A program made the position numbers and the translations under genes. DNA of 7,298 nucleotides from DATKEH01 sp035546355. Lineage in GTDB: Bacteria; Acidobacteriota; Thermoanaerobaculia; Multivoradales; JAIOJS01. The notes under the pieces were generated by a model, which searched no databases, had not been told where the DNA came from, and saw only the letters and a list, made by a program, of their open reading frames with translations. The stretch covers positions 1-7,298 of the forward strand of contig DATKEH010000392.1 of assembly GCA_035546355.1 (NCBI GenBank), given 5' to 3'. Each line of letters opens with the position of its first letter. Position 1 is the first letter of the stretch. Below, piece after piece: positions 1 to 4,961 of this stretch.

Positions 1-1
1 G

Positions 2-382
2 CGCGGCGAGGCCTTCGTCGCGCCGCTCGACGTCATCCTCTCGCGCACCGACGTCGTGCAGCCCGACCTGCTGTTCGTGAGCCGCGACCGCGACGAGATC
101 GTGCGCGACCGCATCCGCGGCGCCCCCGACCTCGCGGTCGAAGTCGTGTCGCCGTCGAGCCGGCGGATCGACGAGCTGCTCAAGCGCCGCGCCTACGAGC
201 GCTACGGCCTCGAGGAGCTGTGGATCGTCGACCCCGAGCTCGAGCTGGTGCGGGTCTACCGCCGCGAGGGGAATGCCTTCGCCCGCCCGATCGAGCTCTC
301 CGCCGAGCGCGGCGACGCGATCGAGACGCCGCTGCTGCCGGCGCTCCGGATCGCCGTGGGCGATCTCTTCGCCGGCGCCTGA
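2..382 (+). CDS. Uma2 family (DUF820) nuclease-like protein, 5' truncated by window edge
   Basis: The reading frame is open from base 2 to a TGA at 380-382, giving 126 visible residues. Uma2 proteins are usually about 185-200 residues, so roughly the first 60-70 residues lie outside the window, and the GTG at 56 is an internal valine. Visible hallmarks in order are a F-V-A-P-L-D-V stretch (residues 5-11), a V-Q-P-D-L motif with D22, the core A-P-D-L-A-V-E-V-V-S-P-S-S (residues 41-53, E47), a lysine at 61, and the G-L-E-E-L-W-I-V-D-P strand that is diagnostic of the family. D22, E47 and a following lysine fit the PD-(D/E)XK nuclease arrangement known for DUF820 proteins. The family is widespread, often multicopy and of poorly defined biological role, so a substrate cannot be named. 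It is convergent with the large minus-strand gene, with a 67-bp gap that contains a palindromic repeat. Confidence 0.9.
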   Translation, partial: RGEAFVAPLDVILSRTDVVQPDLLFVSRDRDEIVRDRIRGAPDLAVEVVSPSSRRIDELLKRRAYERYGLEELWIVDPELELVRVYRREGNAFARPIELSAERGDAIETPLLPALRIAVGDLFAGA

Positions 383-427
383 GCCGAGCTTGCCACGGCG
401 GCGGCTCCCCCTCCATCGGAGCAACCC

Positions 428-453
428 GGGCCGGCGCGGAGGCCGGCCCCTAC
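428..453 (-). repeat. GTAG-headed REP-like palindrome at the convergent gene junction
   Basis: Read on the minus strand this is GTAG followed by an 8-nt arm GGGCCGGC, a 6-nt loop CTCCGC and a perfectly complementary arm. The same 26 bp recurs exactly at 1021-1046 and 1072-1097. The layout of a GTAG foot plus an imperfect or perfect hairpin matches the GTAG class of REP sequences that are mobilised by RAYT (TnpA-REP, Y1 transposase family) enzymes; no RAYT gene is in this window. The TAG of the head is the stop codon of the large minus-strand gene. The hairpin lies 45 bp after the Uma2 stop, so it could also act as a shared transcript-end structure, although no U-tract follows it. Confidence 0.85.
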
Positions 454-3400
454 GACCCTTCGCCGGGCGGCCCGGCGCCGGCTGGCGCCAGCAGCAGGCC
501 GACGCCGCGCTCGCCGAGCTGCCGGCGGTAGGGCTCGAGCTCGTCGCTGAAGAAGCGCTCGACCCGCGGCAGCGTCTCGTCGCTCAGGCGGCGGGCGCGC
601 TCGAGGTACTGGAGCTGGGTGGGTGAGGGCGCATCCCAGGAGGACTGCAGCGCCCACCCGGCCATCCACAGCTCCGACAGCAGCACACCGGTGTCGGGGA
701 CGATGCCCTTGGTCTCGGGCGCCACCCACAGCAGCTTCTCGAGCTCGCCCAGGCGCTTGCCGAGCTCCTGGCCGCGCACCAGCAGCGGGTCGGCCTCGAC
801 CACCCGCCGGTCCTTCTCCCCGCGCTCGAGGTAGCCGGCGCGGATCTTCCCCGCCGCCGCCTCGAGGTCGCCCTTGGCCGCCCGCACGCGGCGGATCGCC
901 CGCACCACCCGGTCGTTGAGCTCGCCGGCGGCGAGGATGGCGTCCCAGCGGCGCTGCCAGTCCTCGGGGGTGTTGGCGGACCGCGGGTCGGCGAGCACCA
1001 CCACCTCGCCGGTGGCAAACGGGCCGGCGCGGAGGCCGGCCCCTACACCGGACGTGGTCTCCGCCTCGGACGGGCCGGCGCGGAGGCCGGCCCCTACACC
1101 CGCCGTGGCTTCCCCTTCCGGTCGTAGGGGCGGGCCTCCGCGCCCGCCCGGGGTGGGGGAAACGTCCCCGCCACCCGGCCCCGCGGCCGGCGGCGGCAGC
1201 TCCACGGTCACGCGGTAGGTGCCGGGGGGCACCTGCGGCCCGCTCCTGTCCGCGAACGGGTCCTCCCCCTCGGTCGGCGGCTGCTCGAACGGGTCGCGGC
1301 TCAAATCCCACGCCACCCGGTTGACGCCACGCCTGGCCGGCGCCTCGAAGGTGCGCACCAGCGCCCCGGCGGCGTCGTGCACCCGGATCTTCACCTTCGG
1401 CCCCTCGTCCGCGGCGGCGCCCGGCACCCCCGGTGCCGGCGCCCCGGGCCGCTCCCCCGCGGGAGCCCCGGGCTCGCCCGGCGGCTCCTCCTCCGCCTCC
1501 CCTGGGGGCAGCGGCTCGAGCAGCGCCGAGTACGGCGTCTCGCTCGCCTCGATGCCCCGCGCCCGCGCCGCGCCTCCGCCCACCCCTGCCGCCTCCCGCG
1601 CCCGCTCGAGCCGCTCCCGCTCCTTGCGCGCCCGCTCCTCCTCGGGGTCGGGCAGCGGCAGGTCGGCGCGCTCGAGCGAGAAGGTCAGCAGCGCCCCGTA
1701 GGGGCGGTTCTCGCCGCGGAACTCGGTGGCCCCCAGCGCGTAGCCGCTGGGCTCGAAGCGCACCCAGTGCTGCTGCGCCGGGCGGATCGGAAACAGGTGC
1801 ACCGGCGCCGCCAGGGTCTCCGCCGACAGCGTGCGCAACGGCGCGACGTCGTCGAGCACGTAGATGCCGCGGCCGTGGGTGCCGAGCACCAGGTCGTGCT
1901 CGTCGGGGTGGATGACCAGGTCCATCACCGAGGCGGTCTCGACGCCGTGGCGGAAGGGCAGCCAGGAGGCGCCGCCATCGGTCGACACCCACAGCCCATA
2001 CTCGGTGCCGAGGAACAGCAGCTCGGGGTCGACCGGGTCCTGCACCACGCTCAGCGCGTAGCCGCGCACCCCGGCGGTGGGCAGCCGCCGCCAGCTCGCG
2101 CCGTAGTCGCGGGTGGCGAACAGATAGGTCTCGAAGTCGCTGCGCCGGTGGTCGTCCAGCACCGCGAACGCCGTCGCCGCGTCGTGCGGCGAGGGCTCGA
2201 TGGCCGCCACCCAGGCGTTGGCGGGGCGCAGCCCGCCCTCGACGCTCCGCCAGCTGGCGCCGCCGTCGCGCGTCAGGTGCACGCGCCCGTCGTCGCTGCC
2301 CGCCCAGATCACCCCGCGCTCGCGCCCGCTCGGGGCGATGGTGACGAGGGTGGTGTAGTTCTCGGCGGCGGTGACGTCGGGGGTGAGGCCGCCGCTGCTC
2401 TCCTGGTGCTGCCAGGCGGGGTTGTCGGTCGTCAGGTCGGGGCTGATCGTCTCCCAGGTCAAGCCGCGGTCGCGCGAGCGGTGCACGTACTGGCTGCCGA
2501 GGTAGACGGTGGCGGGGTCGAACGAATCCAGCGCCAGCCCGGCGTTCCAGTTGAAGCGCAGCTCCTCGCCGTCAGCCGGCGGCGCCGGCTTGACGATCCG
2601 CCACTCGCCGGTCTCGAGGTTCCAGCGCATCAGGTTGCCGCCCTGCCACATCGAGTAGCCCTGGGTCGCGTCCTCGGCGTCCGGCAGCACCTCGAAGCCG
2701 TCGCCGAAGCCCACCGTCTCCCACTCGTCGCTGCGGATCCCCCCCTGCCGCCAGACATAGGCGGGGCCGCGCCAGGAGCCGTTGTCCTGCAGCCCGCCGT
2801 AGACGTTGTAGGGCGTCTCGCGGTCGACCGCCACGTGGTAGAACTGCGACAGCGGCAGGTTGGGCACGAAGCGGAAGCTGCCGCCGCGGTCGCGCGACAC
2901 CGCCACGCCCCCGTCGTTGCCCACCCACAGCGTCTGCGGGTCGCCGGGCGGGATCCACATGGCGTGGAAGTCGACGTGCACCAGCGGCCACAGCGCGCCG
3001 CGCACCGGCTGCCAGCTCTTGCCGCCGTCGTCCGACACCCGCAGCAGGAAGTCGAGGCTGTAGACCCGGTTGGGCCACGCCGGGTCGACCTCGAGCTGGG
3101 CGAAGTAGAAGGGGCGCGGGTTGACGTTGGGCTCCTCGTTGACCTTGGCCCAGGTCAGGCCGCCGTCGGCGGAGCGCAGCATGGCGCTCTTCTCCGCCTC
3201 GGCCAGGGCGTAGACCACCCGCGGGTCCGACGGCGCGATCGCCAGCCCCACCCTCCCCAGCGGCCCCTTCGGCAGCCCGTCCTCCTCCTGCAGGCGCTTC
3301 CAGCTGCCGCCGGCGTCGCTGCTGACGTAGATCCCCGAGCCCAGGCCGCCCGATCGGAAGTAGTAGGGCCAGCGGCGGTACTGCCACATCGCGGCGATCA

Positions 3401-4136
3401 GCTTGTCGGGGTTCCTGGGGTCGATCGCCAGGTCGCCGCAGCCGGTCTGCGGGTTGACGTAGAGCACCCGCTGCCAGCTCGCCCCGCCGTCGGTGGTCTT
3501 GTACACCCCGCGCTCCTCGGAGTCGGCCCACGCCCGCCCGGTGGCGCACACGTACGCCACCTCGCGGTCGCGCGGGTCGAGGTGGATGCGGTGGATGCGC
3601 TCGGTCGCCTCGAGCCCCAGGTGCGTCCAGGTTTGGCCGCCGTCGAGCGAGCGGTACACGCCGTTGCCCACCGACACGCTGTTGCGCGGGTTGGCCTCGC
3701 CGGTGCCCACCCACACCACGCCCGGGCTCGGCGCGAACACCGCCAGCGCGCCGATCGAGTGCACCGGCTGGTCGTCGAAGATCGGCCGCCAGGTGACGCC
3801 GCCGTCGCTGCTCTTCCACACCCCGCCGGTCGCCGCTCCGACGTAGAGGGTGTCGGGATCGGAGGGATCGCCGGCCAGCGCCGCCACCCGCCCGCTCATC
3901 CCCGCCGGCCCGATCGACCGGGCGGCGAGGCCGGCGAGCAGGGCGGGGTCGACGGCGGAGGTGGGCGCCGCGTCGAGCGGCGGGGGCGCGAGGAGGGCGA
4001 GGGCGAGCGCCATGGCTGGCGCCAGGCCGGCCGTCGCGGCGGTCGTCAGGGATCCCCGGACGGCCGGGGCGAACGGATGGGTGGCGCCGGATGCGCCGGA
4101 TGCGTCGGATGCGCCGCAGCGAGCGGTCTGTGCCAC
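450..4136 (-). CDS. Secreted Asp-box (BNR/sortilin VPS10-like) beta-propeller protein with C-terminal FlgD-like and helical region
   Basis: This encodes 1228 residues from a GTG start. That start was chosen because a strong GGGGAGGGA ribosome-binding site sits 6 nt upstream; a TTG at 4172 would add 12 residues without such a site. A hydrophobic stretch at about residues 40-50 within a region ending near L-D-A-A (54-57) looks like a Sec signal peptide, so the protein is probably exported. Eleven Asp-boxes of the form S-x-D-G-G-x-(S/T)-W occur near residues 108, 162, 213, 271, 321, 367, 413, 553, 621, 674 and 717, as in the WD40/YVTN/BNR-like and sortilin-type propellers. After the propeller come a charged probable coiled stretch (833-851), a Pro/Glu/Gly-rich linker (877-910), a FlgD-like beta domain (914-948 and V-P-P-G-T-Y-R-V-T-V-E-L), and a helical C-terminal region (about 1050-1215). 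Residues 981-1042 are a Gly/Ala/Pro/Arg insert encoded by palindromic repeats. Relatives are annotated as glycosyl hydrolase or sialidase-like, but no catalytic site is evident and a binding or scaffold role is equally possible. Confidence 0.93.
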   Translation of the reverse strand: MAQTARCGASDASGASGATHPFAPAVRGSLTTAATAGLAPAMALALALLAPPPLDAAPTSAVDPALLAGLAARSIGPAGMSGRVAALAGDPSDPDTLYVGAATGGVWKSSDGGVTWRPIFDDQPVHSIGALAVFAPSPGVVWVGTGEANPRNSVSVGNGVYRSLDGGQTWTHLGLEATERIHRIHLDPRDREVAYVCATGRAWADSEERGVYKTTDGGASWQRVLYVNPQTGCGDLAIDPRNPDKLIAAMWQYRRWPYYFRSGGLGSGIYVSSDAGGSWKRLQEEDGLPKGPLGRVGLAIAPSDPRVVYALAEAEKSAMLRSADGGLTWAKVNEEPNVNPRPFYFAQLEVDPAWPNRVYSLDFLLRVSDDGGKSWQPVRGALWPLVHVDFHAMWIPPGDPQTLWVGNDGGVAVSRDRGGSFRFVPNLPLSQFYHVAVDRETPYNVYGGLQDNGSWRGPAYVWRQGGIRSDEWETVGFGDGFEVLPDAEDATQGYSMWQGGNLMRWNLETGEWRIVKPAPPADGEELRFNWNAGLALDSFDPATVYLGSQYVHRSRDRGLTWETISPDLTTDNPAWQHQESSGGLTPDVTAAENYTTLVTIAPSGRERGVIWAGSDDGRVHLTRDGGASWRSVEGGLRPANAWVAAIEPSPHDAATAFAVLDDHRRSDFETYLFATRDYGASWRRLPTAGVRGYALSVVQDPVDPELLFLGTEYGLWVSTDGGASWLPFRHGVETASVMDLVIHPDEHDLVLGTHGRGIYVLDDVAPLRTLSAETLAAPVHLFPIRPAQQHWVRFEPSGYALGATEFRGENRPYGALLTFSLERADLPLPDPEEERARKERERLERAREAAGVGGGAARARGIEASETPYSALLEPLPPGEAEEEPPGEPGAPAGERPGAPAPGVPGAAADEGPKVKIRVHDAAGALVRTFEAPARRGVNRVAWDLSRDPFEQPPTEGEDPFADRSGPQVPPGTYRVTVELPPPAAGPGGGDVSPTPGGRGGPPLRPEGEATAGVGAGLRAGPSEAETTSGVGAGLRAGPFATGEVVVLADPRSANTPEDWQRRWDAILAAGELNDRVVRAIRRVRAAKGDLEAAAGKIRAGYLERGEKDRRVVEADPLLVRGQELGKRLGELEKLLWVAPETKGIVPDTGVLLSELWMAGWALQSSWDAPSPTQLQYLERARRLSDETLPRVERFFSDELEPYRRQLGERGVGLLLAPAGAGPPGEGS
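1021..1046 (-). repeat. GTAG REP-like palindrome inside the propeller gene, copy A
   Basis: This is an exact 26-bp copy of the junction repeat, with a perfect 8-bp stem, a 6-nt loop, and the GTAG foot at 1043-1046 when read on the minus strand. It is translated in the host frame as V-G-A-G-L-R-A-G-P (residues 1031-1039). The GTAG foot is read as GTA-G, so the TAG inside it is out of frame and does not terminate translation. Confidence 0.85.
1072..1097 (-). repeat. GTAG REP-like palindrome inside the propeller gene, copy B
   Basis: This is identical to copy A and lies 51 bp further along in the same orientation, which preserves the reading frame. It again encodes V-G-A-G-L-R-A-G-P (residues 1014-1022). 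It faces the inverted copy at 1124-1149 across a 26-bp spacer, with the two GTAG feet pointing toward each other. That is the inverted-pair organisation seen in BIME-type REP doublets. Confidence 0.85.
1124..1149 (+). repeat. GTAG REP-like palindrome inside the propeller gene, inverted variant copy C
   Basis: This copy is on the plus strand: GTAG at 1124-1127, arm GGGCGGGC at 1128-1135, loop CTCCGC, arm GCCCGCCC at 1142-1149. Compared with the other copies, one base in each arm is changed and the two changes still pair with each other, so the 8-bp stem stays perfect. The loop and foot are unchanged. It is read through on the minus strand within the segment G-G-R-G-G-P-P-L-R (around residues 996-1004). 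Confidence 0.82.
1421..1472. repeat. Two adjacent hairpin-forming inverted repeats in the linker-coding region
   Basis: CCGGCACC (1421-1428) and GGTGCCGG (1432-1439) form a perfect 8-bp stem with a 3-nt loop. Immediately after, CCCGGG (1443-1448) plus GCTCCC (1451-1456) pair with GGGAGC (1461-1466) plus CCCGGG (1467-1472), making a 12-bp stem with a 2-nt bulge and a 4-nt loop. They lie in the part of the propeller gene that encodes the Pro/Gly/Ala linker. No GTAG foot is present, so they are not members of the 26-bp family. In such GC-rich low-complexity DNA they could be fortuitous. Confidence 0.45.
4080..4115 (-). repeat. 9-bp tandem repeat in the N-terminal coding region
   Basis: Three units of GGATGCGCC or GGATGCGTC occur head to tail at 4089-4115, preceded by a degenerate unit at 4080-4088. 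The period is three codons, giving a (D/G)-A-S repeat just after the start of the propeller protein and ahead of its hydrophobic signal segment. Copy-number change would keep the frame and alter only the length of the signal peptide's N-terminal region. Confidence 0.7.
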
Positions 4137-4142
4137 TGGAAA

Positions 4143-4151
4143 TCCCTCCCC
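4143..4151 (-). promoter_or_regulatory. Ribosome-binding site that fixes the propeller-protein start
   Basis: On the minus strand GGGGAGGGA is followed by 6 nt (TTTCCA) and a GTG at 4136-4134. The strong Shine-Dalgarno match and ideal spacing favour this GTG over the upstream TTG at 4172 and the downstream ATG at 4013, which would begin directly in the hydrophobic signal segment. Confidence 0.75.
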
Positions 4152-4162
4152 TGGGTGCCTCT

Positions 4163-4172
4163 TTGACGTCAA
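4163..4172. promoter_or_regulatory. 10-bp perfect palindrome TTGACGTCAA upstream of the propeller gene
   Basis: This self-complementary 10-mer lies 27 bp upstream of the chosen GTG start, in the divergent intergenic region of about 125 bp between the propeller gene and vapB. It could be a regulator-binding site, or its TTGACG could be a -35-like element for the minus strand. No convincing -10 follows it. The support is the palindrome and its position only. Confidence 0.3.
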
Positions 4173-4243
4173 GGCCCGAGCGGGCCGCGGAGGAGCTTAT
4201 CGCGGCCGGGCTCCACGATCGGGTCGGGATCGCAGGGATGCCA

Positions 4244-4263
4244 CATGGTATCGTAATGCCATG
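4244..4263. promoter_or_regulatory. Candidate vapBC operator and -10 region overlapping the vapB start codon
   Basis: CATGG at 4244-4248 pairs with CCATG at 4259-4263, and an inner AT/AT pair extends the symmetry, so 7 of 10 positions of this 20-bp inverted repeat match. Its right arm contains the vapB ATG. A TATCGT hexamer at 4249-4254 sits 6 nt before the ATG, the spacing expected of a -10 element for a leaderless transcript, and no Shine-Dalgarno sequence precedes the ATG. VapB-family antitoxins usually autorepress by binding inverted repeats at their promoter, which fits this placement. Confidence 0.45.
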
Positions 4264-4506
4264 AAGACTACCATCGACGCTGCCGGGCGAGTCGTCATCC
4301 CGAAGGAGCTGCGCGTCCGCCTCGGGCTGTCCGGGGGCCAGGAGGTAGACATCCAGGAGCGTGAGGGCCGAATCGAGATCGAGCCGTCACTCGTTGCGAT
4401 GGCGCTGCGGGACGACGGCCAGGGAGTCGTGGCCGTGCCGGAGGAGGAGTTGCCGCCCCTGACAGACGAGATCGTCCGCTCGGCGATCGAGCGCGCTCGT
4501 CGGTGA
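4261..4506 (+). CDS. vapB: VapB-type antitoxin, SpoVT/AbrB (MazE-like) DNA-binding family
   Basis: This encodes 81 residues from an ATG. Residues 2-42 form a swapped-hairpin AbrB domain with the signature T-T-I-D-A-A-G-R-V-V-I-P-K-E-L-R followed by L-G-L-x-x-G-x-E-V-D-I and R-I-E-I-E-P. The rest is an acidic C-terminal tail containing P-E-E-E-L-P-P-L-T-D-E and a terminal basic helix, typical of the part that wraps the toxin and blocks its active site. It is the first gene of a two-gene operon: its TGA overlaps the GTG of the downstream PIN-domain gene by 4 bp, so translation is probably coupled. By family knowledge it binds its own promoter and neutralises the VapC ribonuclease. No Shine-Dalgarno sequence is seen. 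An upstream in-frame start at 3850 would add a segment opposite the propeller gene with no family similarity and is rejected. Confidence 0.92.
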   Translation: MKTTIDAAGRVVIPKELRVRLGLSGGQEVDIQEREGRIEIEPSLVAMALRDDGQGVVAVPEEELPPLTDEIVRSAIERARR

Positions 4507-4907
4507 TCGCCGTCGACACCAGCGTCGTGGTGGCGGCGTTCGCCTCCTGGCACGAAGGGCACGCCAGCGCCAGGAAGGCCTTGGCGCGCGGACCCCGACT
4601 CCCGTCGCACGTCGCCGTCGAGAGTCTCTCGGTGCTGACTCGGCTGCCTCACCCCCATCGCGCCCCCGCGGCCGTGGTGGTCGAGTTCCTGGAATCGAGC
4701 TTCCCCGACCCGCTCCTCACGTTGCCGCAGAAGGGCGTCAAAGCGCTCCTCCGGAACGCGGCCGCAGCACGGATCTCCGGAGGGGCCATCTACGACGCCC
4801 TGGTCGCGGCGACGGCTCGCCACGCCGGCGCCACGCTCCTGTCGAGGGACCGGCGAGCGGCCAGGGTCTACGAACGGCTGGGCGCCCTCTACGAGCTGCT
4901 GCTGTAG
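4503..4907 (+). CDS. vapC: VapC-type PIN-domain ribonuclease toxin
   Basis: This encodes 134 residues from a GTG that overlaps the vapB stop (GTGA), a length normal for VapC. The acidic PIN-domain residues are all present: D5 in the opening I-A-V-D-T-S-V-V-V-A-A-F strand, E40 in H-V-A-V-E-S, D98 in I-Y-D-A-L-V-A-A-T-A, and D116 in T-L-L-S-R-D-R-R-A. These coordinate Mg2+ in VapC enzymes, which are ribonucleases that cleave tRNA or rRNA and arrest translation when the antitoxin is lost. With the catalytic set complete the gene looks intact and probably active; its RNA target cannot be deduced. The pairing of a PIN toxin with an AbrB-type antitoxin is a standard VapBC arrangement. It ends 54 bp before the amidohydrolase gene. 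Confidence 0.93.
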   Translation: MIAVDTSVVVAAFASWHEGHASARKALARGPRLPSHVAVESLSVLTRLPHPHRAPAAVVVEFLESSFPDPLLTLPQKGVKALLRNAAAARISGGAIYDALVAATARHAGATLLSRDRRAARVYERLGALYELLL

Positions 4908-4961
4908 GCGCGCGGCCGCGGCGGCCTCGAGCAGGCCCAAGAGGCGAGGTAGCATCCGCAG

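Larger units (their letters stand above)
1021..1122 (-). repeat. 51-bp tandem duplication carrying two REP-like hairpins
   Basis: Units 1021-1071 and 1072-1122 are identical over their first 29-30 bp and remain clearly similar in the remaining part, for example a shared CGTGG core followed by diverged pyrimidine-rich sequence. The period of 51 bp is 17 codons, so each unit adds a 17-residue peptide containing a Glu/Ala/Thr-rich segment and the V-G-A-G-L-R-A-G-P block. The diverged second halves suggest that the duplication is not very recent or that only the hairpin part is constrained. Confidence 0.75.

Noticed and set aside
1021..1149. Short CRISPR-like array
   Set aside because: There are only two direct copies plus one inverted copy, the repeats are palindromic with GTAG feet, the spacer sequences are similar to each other, and the whole segment is translated in frame.
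1692..1706. Hairpin CGCCCC-GTA-GGGGCG resembling another GTAG repeat
   Set aside because: It lacks the 8-6-8 stem-loop layout. It encodes the R-P-Y-G-A segment that appears to be ordinary family sequence, so it is better explained by coding constraint and base composition.
256..1992. Minus-strand frame (578 codons) overlapping the 3' part of the propeller gene
   Set aside because: Composition is Arg/Gly/Ala-rich without motifs, whereas the overlapping frame contains Asp-boxes and the FlgD-like domain.
1377..4166. Very long plus-strand open frame (929 codons) opposite the propeller gene
   Set aside because: Its translation is a monotonous Arg/Ala/Pro/Val/His-rich sequence with no domain, and it mirrors the minus-strand coding sequence. 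Long antisense frames are expected in GC-rich genes.
4170..4172. TTG as the start codon of the propeller gene
   Set aside because: It has no ribosome-binding site and would place the strong GGGGAGGGA motif inside the coding sequence. The GTG at 4136 has ideal spacing to that motif.
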